Assembly: GCF_014297275.1 (NCBI RefSeq)
Contig: NZ_JACOQK010000001.1
Span: 1,364,001-1,428,000 of the forward strand
Source of the DNA: Clostridium facile
GTDB lineage: Bacteria > Bacillota > Clostridia > Oscillospirales > Ruminococcaceae
Direction of reading: 5' to 3'
DNA: 64,000 nucleotides
Shown piece after piece: positions 45,830 through 54,168 of the stretch. The position numbers and the translations under genes are program-made. A model generated the notes under the pieces. The model had not been told where the DNA came from and ran no database searches. It saw nothing but the letters and a program-made list of their open reading frames with translations. Every line of letters starts with the position of its first letter. The first letter of the stretch is position 1.

Positions 45830-47152
45830 TTATTTATCTCCTCGTTCACGAACTATAAACCGGATTGGTGTCCCCACCAACCCAAAGGTTTCACGGATTT
45901 GGTTTTCCAAATAACGCTGATAAGAAAAATGGAATAAATCCGCCCGATTAACAAACGCAACAAAGGTTGGTGGCTTTGTGGAAGGTTGGGTCATATAATA
46001 AATTTTCAAACGTTTTCCCTTATCAGAAGGCGGCTGCACACGGGCAGTACAATACGCCAACAAATCGTTTAACATACCAGTGGAAACCCTCATGCTATTC
46101 TGTGATGCTACATTTTGAATCAAAGCGAATAAATCCTGCACCCTTTGCCCTGTTTTAGCGGAAATAAAAATGAATGGTACATAGGACATAAAACTAAAAT
46201 CATTCTTTAATTTTTTGGTAAACTCATTCATAGTATGGGTATCTTTCTCCAGCGCATCCCATTTATTGATGGCCACGATACAGCCTTTTCCCTGCTCATG
46301 GGCATATCCCGCAATTTTTGAGTCCTGTTCCGTAAACCCAACGGTTGCGTCAATCATAATCACACATACATCAGAACGGTCCACTGCCATATGCGCCCGT
46401 AATACACTATATTTTTCTATCTGATCCAATACTTTGGATTTCCGCCGGATTCCTGCTGTATCAATAAACACAAATTTTCCATCTTTATTTTCGATTACAG
46501 TATCCACAGCATCCCGGGTCGTACCAGCAATATCTGAAACAATCACCCGGTCCTCCCCGGCAATTTTATTGATCAAAGAGGATTTTCCAGCGTTTGGTTT
46601 TCCCACTACCGCTACTTTGATTACATCCTCTTCATAATCTTCTTCCATATCTTCTGGCATATGCTCAAACACAGCATCCAACAAATCTCCAGTTCCATGA
46701 CCATGGGCAGCGGATACTTGAATTGGTTCTCCTAATCCCAAGTTATAAAACTCATAAAATTCCATAGGAGGTTCCCCAAGAGAATCACATTTGTTCACAC
46801 AGAGTACAACTGGTTTTCCACTTTTTAACAGCATACTGGCAACATCCTGGTCAGTAGCAGTGACACCGCACCGAAGGTCTGTCACCAAAATAATCACCTG
46901 TGCACTTTGAATTGCTAACTCTGCCTGACGACGCATCTGAGATAAAATCACATCATCTGTATTTGGCTCAATACCACCAGTATCAACCAACAAAAATTTT
47001 TTGTTTAACCATTCGCATTCCGAATAAATACGGTCCCTGGTAACACCTGGGGTGTCATCTACAATGGACATACGTTGCCCAATCAATTTATTAAACAGTG
47101 TGGATTTGCCTACATTTGGCCTTCCCACTACTGCGACAATCGGCATGGACAT
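45830..47152 (-). CDS. der: Ribosome biogenesis GTPase Der (EngA)
   Basis: 440 residues with AAGGAG in front. Two tandem GTPase domains, each with its own P-loop (GRPNVGKST near residue 10 and GKPNAGKSS near 188), DTGG/DTAG switch II and NKCD/NKWD specificity motifs, and a C-terminal KH-like domain (about 355-435). Der acts in assembly of the 50S subunit and is essential in most bacteria. Confidence 0.98.
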   Translation of the reverse strand: MSMPIVAVVGRPNVGKSTLFNKLIGQRMSIVDDTPGVTRDRIYSECEWLNKKFLLVDTGGIEPNTDDVILSQMRRQAELAIQSAQVIILVTDLRCGVTATDQDVASMLLKSGKPVVLCVNKCDSLGEPPMEFYEFYNLGLGEPIQVSAAHGHGTGDLLDAVFEHMPEDMEEDYEEDVIKVAVVGKPNAGKSSLINKIAGEDRVIVSDIAGTTRDAVDTVIENKDGKFVFIDTAGIRRKSKVLDQIEKYSVLRAHMAVDRSDVCVIMIDATVGFTEQDSKIAGYAHEQGKGCIVAINKWDALEKDTHTMNEFTKKLKNDFSFMSYVPFIFISAKTGQRVQDLFALIQNVASQNSMRVSTGMLNDLLAYCTARVQPPSDKGKRLKIYYMTQPSTKPPTFVAFVNRADLFHFSYQRYLENQIRETFGLVGTPIRFIVRERGDK

Positions 47153-47164
47153 AATAATACTCCT

Positions 47165-48475
47165 TTACAAACATTCTCCAGTGATCTTATTGATAAAATC
47201 ATAACCATCATTGTTGATAAATTCCACCGGAATCTTTAATGCTTCTGATATCTGCTCCGGCGTCATATCATCCAAGAAATGGATATCATCATTATCCAGC
47301 ATACAGCTTGGCAAAAGCAGGCGATCACCCAACTCTTTCCCTTGCAATTGGTTCACTAAATCTCCACCGGTAATCAACCCTGCTACTACAATTTGATGCC
47401 CAAAACAGTCGTTTTTAACAGCATATACATTACAGTTTAAATTATGCCATTTTTGTTTCAGTTCGTCAACCAGGTGGCTGATAAAAGGATAAGCAGCCAT
47501 TCCAGTAGCAATAGAACAATTTATCTCCTGATCATTTGGTTGTAAATCCTGTATAGCATCATAGAATTCCTGCTTCATACAAGAAATCATTCCAATTCCG
47601 TTTTCCAGCTGATCAAATGCGCCATAATATTCTGCCGGAGGAATAGGACGTTTTGCTTTTAAAAAGAATTCATCCGCAGGATAGACAATCCGATCCCCGT
47701 ATTCCTCTAACCATCGGTTGGAAAAAGATTCAATTAAGTCAATGGTATGAGCCGCAGACTGTTGTGTATATGGAATAAGAGGATATAGTTTGTCACGGTA
47801 ATCACTCAACCCCACTGGTACACAGGCAATACTCTGCAATGCAGGAATCAATTTTTCCAAATCAGTTAAAGAACGTTTTAACTCATCGCCATCATTGATC
47901 CCTGGGCACAATACCAACTGACAATTTAAAGAAATACCTGCATCCGCCAACTTGTTTAAATAACGAAGAACTTCGCCGGAACGGGGATTTGCCATCATTT
48001 TTACACGGAGTTCCGGATTCGTGGTATGGACAGAAACATTAATTGGGCTGATTTTCAGCCGGATAATACGGTCAATTTCTTCTTCCGTGATATTTGTCAT
48101 GGTAATATAATTGCCAAATAAAAAGCTTAACCGATCGTCGTCATCTTTGAAATAGAGAGGTTTTCTCATTCCTTTTGGTAACTGGTCAATAAAACAGAAG
48201 ATACATTTATTTTTACAGCTGCGTTTTTTGTCCATCAAATAGGTTTCAAATTCCAGCCCTAAATCATCATATTCGTTGTTCTTCAATTTTACAAGGCGCT
48301 GTGTGCCATCTTTGGCTTGAATCAATAATTTCACTTTCGGGTCTGTTGCGTAAAAACGGTAATCCAGCACATCAGTAATGGTATGACCATTGACCGAAAT
48401 CAGTTGTTCCCCTGGCTGAATTCCTGCGCGGCTGGCATAACTATTTGGTGTAATACCACTGATTGTCACGCTCAT
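47165..48475 (-). CDS. DUF512 radical-SAM family protein
   Basis: 436 residues. An N-terminal PDZ-like part (about 1-50, SYASRAGIQPGEQLISVNGH) precedes a radical-SAM-like region with the iron-sulphur cysteines in CKNKCIFCFIDQLP (about 87-100), and the DUF512 domain follows (about 220-430). This family regularly stands next to der in Clostridia, here 12 bp in front of it. The reaction is unknown; a role in ribosome or RNA modification is suggested only by context. Confidence 0.92.
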   Translation of the reverse strand: MSVTISGITPNSYASRAGIQPGEQLISVNGHTITDVLDYRFYATDPKVKLLIQAKDGTQRLVKLKNNEYDDLGLEFETYLMDKKRSCKNKCIFCFIDQLPKGMRKPLYFKDDDDRLSFLFGNYITMTNITEEEIDRIIRLKISPINVSVHTTNPELRVKMMANPRSGEVLRYLNKLADAGISLNCQLVLCPGINDGDELKRSLTDLEKLIPALQSIACVPVGLSDYRDKLYPLIPYTQQSAAHTIDLIESFSNRWLEEYGDRIVYPADEFFLKAKRPIPPAEYYGAFDQLENGIGMISCMKQEFYDAIQDLQPNDQEINCSIATGMAAYPFISHLVDELKQKWHNLNCNVYAVKNDCFGHQIVVAGLITGGDLVNQLQGKELGDRLLLPSCMLDNDDIHFLDDMTPEQISEALKIPVEFINNDGYDFINKITGECL

Positions 48476-48608
48476 AAAAATCCAAACCTCCCTCTATCTT
48501 GATTTTCAACCGGTCTTTTATCCTGATTCCGAGTTTATAACCTATTGCAATAAAAATAATAATTAAAAATACTATTCTTTTCGGAACCAGAATTATACGA
48601 AAAGAAAA

Positions 48609-48634
48609 GGTAGGGAAAGTGTATCTTCCCTACC
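48609..48634 (-). terminator. Intrinsic terminator behind rpmF
   Basis: GGTAGGGAA and complement with a short loop, then TTTTCTTTTC on the minus strand. Confidence 0.7.
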
Positions 48635-48648
48635 CCTCTTGTTCAGGC

Positions 48649-48831
48649 TTATGCCTCTTTTTTAATTACTTCAACGCCTTTGTAGTAACCACAGTTACCA
48701 CATACTTTGTGAGGAGCTTTTAACTCGCCACATTGTGGACATTTGGAGAATGCAGGAGCATCCAGTTTCCACACGTTAGAACGTCTTTTATCACGTCTTG
48801 CTTTAGAGGTTTTTCTCTTTGGTACCGCCAT
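48649..48831 (-). CDS. rpmF: 50S ribosomal protein L32
   Basis: 60 residues, MAVPKRKTSKARRDKRRSNV start with zinc-binding CPQCGE and CGNCGYY, the four-cysteine form of L32. It is preceded by GGAGGTG and lies 54 bp behind the DUF177 gene, its usual partner. Confidence 0.97.
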   Translation of the reverse strand: MAVPKRKTSKARRDKRRSNVWKLDAPAFSKCPQCGELKAPHKVCGNCGYYKGVEVIKKEA

Positions 48832-48885
48832 CTTACAGCACCTCCTTCGCTGCAGTACTATGTTTCTATGTTTGGCCTTATCGGC

Positions 48886-49338
48886 TTACTGAAACTCTCC
48901 ACACTTACATTCCGTTATATTTAAGTTCGCACCACAATTACAACATAACCCTTTACAATCTTCTTTACATAAAATTTTGGTTGGCAAGCTTAACGCAACG
49001 TCATTTAAAACAAGCTCGTCCAAATCCAAACGTGCGTTTTCCGCTACAATGTAATCATCATTTTGACCCGTCAGTTTCCGAACAATAATATGTTCAAATT
49101 CTTCTTCGTAATCAACCTGAAATTCATCCAAGCAACGGTCACACACAAAATTCGCAAGTGTGCTAACTGTCATTTGTAAGGTTACAATCCCAACCTGGTT
49201 TGTAATCTCGCCAACAACATGCACTGGATGCGGAAAAGGTTTGTTTTGATCCAACGTATATTCAGAAAGATCTAATTTGTAATCAATTCTTTTATGATCA
49301 CCAATTACATCAAACAGTTGTCTCAAATCAATAATCAT
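48886..49338 (-). CDS. DUF177 (YceD) family protein
   Basis: 150 residues. CDRCLDEF (about residue 68) and the C-terminal CKGLCCNCGANLN and CKCGEF cysteine clusters mark the DUF177/YceD family, which is linked to 23S rRNA processing and is nearly always encoded directly before rpmF, as here. The five to seven cysteines suggest a bound metal. Confidence 0.9.
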   Translation of the reverse strand: MIIDLRQLFDVIGDHKRIDYKLDLSEYTLDQNKPFPHPVHVVGEITNQVGIVTLQMTVSTLANFVCDRCLDEFQVDYEEEFEHIIVRKLTGQNDDYIVAENARLDLDELVLNDVALSLPTKILCKEDCKGLCCNCGANLNITECKCGEFQ

Positions 49339-49481
49339 AGTGTCACCCCATAACGATACTAATATAGTATAGTAAAAACCGCTTCAATTGTCAAGTAGTT
49401 GCAACAGTTTTTTTAAAAATTTTTTCATATCACCAAAATAATTTGAAAATCAGAATCAAATGGGGAAATATATTTACACAA

Positions 49482-49521
49482 AAATAGCCCCGTAGCTTAT
49501 TGCTCTACGGGAACTATTTTT
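49482..49521 (-). terminator. Intrinsic terminator behind the P-loop protein gene
   Basis: AAAATAG...CCCGTAG and complementary CTACGGG...CTATTTTT arms with a short loop. Confidence 0.75.
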
Positions 49522-49549
49522 ACAGCTTGTGTTATGTTACAAATTGAAA

Positions 49550-49951
49550 TTAAGCAAATTTTGTAACGGATTCTGGCAGTTCAGCACGGTCAGCAGATAC
49601 AGTGAAGGTAATATTTACATCGGTGCAAATCTTATCGATTTCATCCAACATTTGTCCTAACAGGTCATAATCCCTGCCTACAATCCTTAAAATAGCATCC
49701 ACATAAATATCAGTAATATCATAGTTACCAGCTAAAATACCAGCAATAAAGCCTTTAAATGCTTGAATATTTGTTACATCATAATGTAATGCGTTCACTA
49801 AACGAACTTTATGGTCTAATTCAAATGTATGCTGATCACTGTTGTCAATAAACACGATATCGCCATCGGTTTTTGAAACACATTCACGTACAGCTTCCAA
49901 TAAGATTTTTGTTTTGCCGGAGCCCTTTTTGCCAAGTATTAATTTAATCAT
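49550..49951 (-). CDS. Small P-loop NTPase-like protein
   Basis: 133 residues from the ATG at 49951 with GGGAGG in front; the frame is open further back but without start signals. Begins MIKLILGKKGSGKTKILLEA, a clear Walker A at residues 7-14; IVFIDNSDQH could be Walker B-like, and the end (NITFTVSADRAELP) resembles sensor strands of RecA/PilT-type ATPases. It is much shorter than any known complete motor ATPase. It is common in Clostridia, with no defined role. Confidence 0.75.
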   Translation of the reverse strand: MIKLILGKKGSGKTKILLEAVRECVSKTDGDIVFIDNSDQHTFELDHKVRLVNALHYDVTNIQAFKGFIAGILAGNYDITDIYVDAILRIVGRDYDLLGQMLDEIDKICTDVNITFTVSADRAELPESVTKFA

Positions 49952-50128
49952 GGTGATTCCTCCCATTTTTATATTATTATAATACAGCACTGATGTGCCA
50001 AAATTATGCGTTGATAAAGTTTGTTTTGTACTTTGTATCATATTAGAACCAAGAGGGGGAAACCAACTGATTTGGCATCATCCACACATTTCTTCGCATG
50101 TTACAAAGACAAAACTGCTAAATAAAAA

Positions 50129-51466
50129 TTAATCTAATTTTTTCAGCAATTCTTCCTGCATATCTTCATATCCTGGTTTTCCTAACAAGGCAAACATGTT
50201 TTTCTTGTAAGCCTCTACACCAGGCTGGTCAAATGGGTTAATACCCAACATATAGCCGGAAATTGCACATGCTTTTTCAAAGAAATAAATTAAATAGCCA
50301 AGTTCCTGTTCATTCATTTCAGGCACTTCCAAAATAATGTTTGGAACGCCACCTTCTTCGTGGGCAATTACAGTCCCTTCAAAGGCTTTGCGGTTTACCA
50401 AACTCATATTTTGATTTGCCAAGAAGTTTAATCCGTCAAAATTACTAGCATCCTCTTCGATGAATAAATCCTGTTTTGGTTTCTTAATATCCACAACAGT
50501 TTCAAACATCACCCGTGAACCATCCTGGATAAATTGTCCTAAACTGTGTAAATCTGTGGAGAAGGTTGCGGATGCTGGGAAAATTCCTTTGTGGTCTTTG
50601 CCTTCACTTTCACCATACAGCTGTTTGTACCATTCTGCCATCATAGTAAACGCTGGATCATAGCTTACTAGCATTTCCACGCTTTTTCCTTTACGGTAAA
50701 GGATATTTCTCAGTACAGCGTAACGGTAACAGTCGTTTTTCTCAATATCACATACCGCATAATCTTCCCGTGCTTTTGCCGCGCCTTCCATCAAGGCTTT
50801 AATATCCGCCCCTGCCACAGCAATTGGGAGCAAACCCACTGCAGTCAATACGGAAAAACGTCCGCCCACATCATCTGGTACTACAAATTCTTCATAGCCT
50901 TGAGCATCGGATAATTCTTTTAATTTACCCCTTGCCTTATCTGTGGTAGCATAAATGCGTTTTTTTGCCTCTTCCACGCCATATTTATCTTCCAGATATT
51001 TTTTGAAAATACGGAACGCCAGCGCAGGTTCGGTTGTTGTTCCAGATTTGGAAATGATGTTTACAGAAACATCCCTTCCTTCACAAATGGACAAAACCTC
51101 GTTTAAGTAGGTAGGGCTGATATTATTCCCTACAAAATAAATATCAGGTGTATCTTTTTTCAAGTTATTATAAAAAGGTGATTTTAAAAACTCAATTGCG
51201 GCACGTGCCCCCAAATAGGACCCCCCTATGCCGATGACAATCAATACATCAGAATCCTGTTTGATTTTTTCCGCTGCTGCCAAAATCCGGTCAAATTCCT
51301 CTTTATCATAATCCACCGGTAAATCAACCCAGCCTAAAAAGTCGTTACCAAGACCGGTCTTATTTTTCAGCGTATCATGCGCTGCCTGGAGCTGTGGAAT
51401 CATTCCAGCCAATTCATGATCAGCAATAAAATTTTTCACATGTTTTGTGTTTAATGTTAAGGCCAT
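50129..51466 (-). CDS. pgi: Glucose-6-phosphate isomerase
   Basis: 445 residues, the short Firmicute form. The SIS folds and PGI signatures are visible: VIGIGGSYLGARAAIEF, ISKSGTTTEPALAFR, the catalytic region with DVGGRFSVLTAVGLLP and a C-terminal LGINPFDQPGVEAYK signature. It interconverts glucose 6-phosphate and fructose 6-phosphate in glycolysis. It stands alone between the P-loop gene and the carboxypeptidase gene; AGAGGTGC precedes the start. The 327 bp behind it (51467-51793) hold only the terminator of the next gene. Confidence 0.98.
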   Translation of the reverse strand: MALTLNTKHVKNFIADHELAGMIPQLQAAHDTLKNKTGLGNDFLGWVDLPVDYDKEEFDRILAAAEKIKQDSDVLIVIGIGGSYLGARAAIEFLKSPFYNNLKKDTPDIYFVGNNISPTYLNEVLSICEGRDVSVNIISKSGTTTEPALAFRIFKKYLEDKYGVEEAKKRIYATTDKARGKLKELSDAQGYEEFVVPDDVGGRFSVLTAVGLLPIAVAGADIKALMEGAAKAREDYAVCDIEKNDCYRYAVLRNILYRKGKSVEMLVSYDPAFTMMAEWYKQLYGESEGKDHKGIFPASATFSTDLHSLGQFIQDGSRVMFETVVDIKKPKQDLFIEEDASNFDGLNFLANQNMSLVNRKAFEGTVIAHEEGGVPNIILEVPEMNEQELGYLIYFFEKACAISGYMLGINPFDQPGVEAYKKNMFALLGKPGYEDMQEELLKKLD

Positions 51467-51754
51467 TCTTTTGCACCTCTATTTCTTGATTCATGTTTGG
51501 TTGTTGCTTCTATTTTACTATAAATTCCCCAAAAAATCAAGTATAAAATCCAATAATTTTAATTATTTTCATAAAAAATAACGCAATAATTTTATGAAAT
51601 CCTAACAGATTCTATTTTCTATTTTACAGAAGATTTTGTACTTTTTCAGTCCTCTATTCAGGTTTATGAAAAATAATAGATTAATTGATAGGATATCATA
51701 TGTTTGTGAAAACAAACTGATGGTATTTTTATGGGTTTGTGAACAATACAAAAA

Positions 51755-51785
51755 AGCAGGCAAATATTTACTATAATTGCCTGCT
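51755..51785 (-). terminator. Intrinsic terminator behind the second carboxypeptidase gene
   Basis: AGCAGGCAA and complement with a 13-nt loop, then six T residues on the minus strand. Confidence 0.75.
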
Positions 51786-51793
51786 AACTACCA

Positions 51794-52969
51794 CTATGAA
51801 ATGAGCTTTAATAGTAGTTTTAGAAAAACAAATGGAAAGTCCAATTGGTTGATTTGGTTTTTCGCGTAAATTGGATATTCCGCCAACACATCACTGTTTA
51901 AATAGTAGATGATTTTTCCAACTTCCTGACCCTGCTGTACCGGTGCCTGCAGACCTTCTATTATAGTCACTTCAGAAGTAATATTGGCTTGATCTCCTTT
52001 TGATATCACCATAGATACCGTAGAGGGTAATTCTATTTCCACAACGGATTGCTGACCATTGGACACAGGAATTTCTGGAATTTCCTGCTGACTTAAATCA
52101 GGGGTATAGACTTCATAAGACGCAAACCCATAATCCAGCAGCGTACTAGCAGATTTAAACCGTTCCTTTGAGGTAGCTGATCCCATAGTAACTGCAATCA
52201 AAGTCATACCATTTCTAGTAGCGGTTGCGGACAAACAGGAACCTGCTCCATCGGTTGTTCCCGTTTTTAACCCATTACATCCTTCATAATACCGCACCAG
52301 TTTATTGGTATTGGTTAGCCCTGTTTTTCCATCCCGTAAACTGTCCATCCAGATAGAACTGTATTCCTTAATCTTTTCATGTTTGATGAGTTCAGCGGAC
52401 ATAATCGCCACATCTCTGGCAGTGGATAGATGTCCATCGGCATCCAATCCGGTTGCATTTTGAAAAGTAGTATTATTCATCCCTAGTTCTTTCGCGCGTT
52501 GGTTCATCTGTTCTACAAATGCTTCTTCTGTTCCACCCATATATTCTGCCAATGCCACAGCCGCATCATTGGCGGAATTTACAGCAGTCGCTTTCAGCAA
52601 ATCATGAACACTCATCGTTTCTCCTACTTCCAGCCAAATCTGTGTCCCTCCCATGGAATTAGCATGTTCACTGGTTGTCACCATGTCCTCCATGTGGATA
52701 GTTCCCTGCTCTAACCGCTCCATTAACAATAACATCACCATAATTTTGGTAATAGAAGCCGGTGGCATCTGTTCATCCGCATTTTGTTCCATTAAAACTT
52801 TTCCGCTGGATGCTTCCATTAAAACATAGGATTTTGCGGGAATGTCCCCTATAGACTGTGCCGCAACAACATCTTCCTCCACTCCATCCGCCAATACAGG
52901 AATACCAAAAACAGAACAAAAAATGCCTAACGCCAATATTCCAGATAAAATCCGCTTTGTGATTGTCAT
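51794..52969 (-). CDS. D-alanyl-D-alanine carboxypeptidase (second S11 family member)
   Basis: 391 residues from the ATG at 52969, which has GAGGTG 6 nt in front. Signal peptide to about PVLADG, active-site PASITKIM (SxxK), AVNSANDAAV (SxN) and GLKTGTTDGAG (KTG), then a beta domain (about 280-360) and a hydrophobic C-terminal anchor (FPFVFLKLLLKLIS). It resembles PBP5/DacA more than the paralogue at 39.3 kb and is probably the vegetative enzyme. Monocistronic. Confidence 0.92.
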   Translation of the reverse strand: MTITKRILSGILALGIFCSVFGIPVLADGVEEDVVAAQSIGDIPAKSYVLMEASSGKVLMEQNADEQMPPASITKIMVMLLLMERLEQGTIHMEDMVTTSEHANSMGGTQIWLEVGETMSVHDLLKATAVNSANDAAVALAEYMGGTEEAFVEQMNQRAKELGMNNTTFQNATGLDADGHLSTARDVAIMSAELIKHEKIKEYSSIWMDSLRDGKTGLTNTNKLVRYYEGCNGLKTGTTDGAGSCLSATATRNGMTLIAVTMGSATSKERFKSASTLLDYGFASYEVYTPDLSQQEIPEIPVSNGQQSVVEIELPSTVSMVISKGDQANITSEVTIIEGLQAPVQQGQEVGKIIYYLNSDVLAEYPIYAKNQINQLDFPFVFLKLLLKLIS

Positions 52970-53125
52970 GATTTCCACCTCAATCTTGCAAATTCTTGTA
53001 CAACGATTCCATTTATGTATATGGTAATAAAAATAAAAATAGTAGTAGAAATTGTGGAAAATATTCTTCTATTTTGCATTTCACATTCATATAACTAGAG
53101 AAACAGCAGTAAGGAGGAAGATCAC

Positions 53126-53635
53126 ATGGAGCGACATGGTCAAGCTACACAATTGCCTTATCCACCAATACGGATAACAAAACAAAATAAATCATATGCC
53201 CAGGCAATGCTGGATAATATGGGCGGAAGGGTTTCCGAAATGTCAGCAGTCAGCCTTTACTTTTACAACCATCTGATTACTGAAAAATTTCCAGAAGTAG
53301 CGGAACTATTTCATAAAATCAGTGTTACAGAAATGCGACACCTGGAGATATTCGGTAAATTAGCATGTGCCTTGGGTGGGAATCCAAGGCTATGGAGCAG
53401 TAAACCCAATGGAAGGCATTATTGGTCCCCATCCTACAATACCTATAGTTTAGAATTGCCGCAGTTGCTGAAAAACGCTATCCAGTCTGAAAAACAAGCG
53501 ATTGAAAAATATCAACGGCAGTCAGAACGAATTAAAGATTCCAATGTGGTAGAAAACCTACAACGGATTATTTTAGATGAAATGGAACATGTAGAATTAC
53601 TGACAGCATGCTACCACAGTATCACAAAAGGTTAA
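53126..53635 (+). CDS. Ferritin-like diiron protein
   Basis: 169 residues with AGGAGG at 53112-53117. Four-helix-bundle pattern with the carboxylate/His ligand set of rubrerythrin-type ferritin-like proteins: EMSAVSLYFYNH, then EMRH (about residues 72-75), a Glu in SEKQAIEKY and EMEH (about 153-156). The N-terminus (about 1-25) is Pro-rich and basic, likely unstructured. This short family occurs in spore formers and resembles CotJC-like or rubrerythrin-like peroxide or iron handling proteins without a rubredoxin domain. The exact role is unknown. Confidence 0.8.
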   Translation: MERHGQATQLPYPPIRITKQNKSYAQAMLDNMGGRVSEMSAVSLYFYNHLITEKFPEVAELFHKISVTEMRHLEIFGKLACALGGNPRLWSSKPNGRHYWSPSYNTYSLELPQLLKNAIQSEKQAIEKYQRQSERIKDSNVVENLQRIILDEMEHVELLTACYHSITKG

Positions 53636-53852
53636 CCATATCCCATAGCTTACATAATTGATTCAAGGAATTTTGCCTGATATAACAATAGATATCTCAC
53701 AACCTGTAAAGAAATGAAATCCTTCCCGCAATCAGGAAAAGAATCAAAAGCTCTGACAAAAAATTTTCTACCTATGACCTGATATATTGTATCATTTCCG
53801 AAAGTTTTTCTCTATCTATGATAAATCAGGAATCTTATTTCAATCCAGCAGG

Positions 53853-54103
53853 CAGTCATGACCTCCGGCAAAGCCGGAGGCTTGATTAAGCCCTAGAAGA
53901 GCATTTTATTGGCGGGCATTTAAAGACGCACTGAATATTCTTTCTCTTGCATCTACTGCTCTGTCGCCCGTAAACGGGCACTTATGCTTCTTTCCGAGCT
54001 TGTATGAACTTGCTAGATTGCTTGTTAGTAGCTCGCTTCGCTCGATGCTTGAAGCTAAAGCTTTTTTATGGGGCACCTCCACCGGCATAGCCGGTGGTTT
54101 CCC
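53853..54103. repeat. Structured ~250-bp repeat, copy B
   Basis: Homologous to copy A over its full length. The stem CCTCCGGC...GCCGGAGG (53862-53880) replaces CCACCAGC...GCTGATGG of copy A, with paired changes on both arms; the terminal hairpin CCACCGGCATAGCCGGTGG (54079-54097) is the counterpart of CACCAGCATAGCCGGTG. CCCGTAAACGGG is also kept. No transposase fragment adjoins this copy. Between the ferritin-like gene (53635) and 53852 nothing else is seen. Confidence 0.75.
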
Positions 54104-54111
54104 TAATCAAC

Positions 54112-54155
54112 AATAAGCCGCTGTCAATGGAACCCCATTCAACAGCGGCTTATTT
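54112..54155 (-). terminator. Intrinsic terminator behind purL
   Basis: AATAAGCCGCTGT and its complement around a 17-nt loop, T-rich on both strands. Confidence 0.85.
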
Positions 54156-54168
54156 CTATTTCCTGTTA

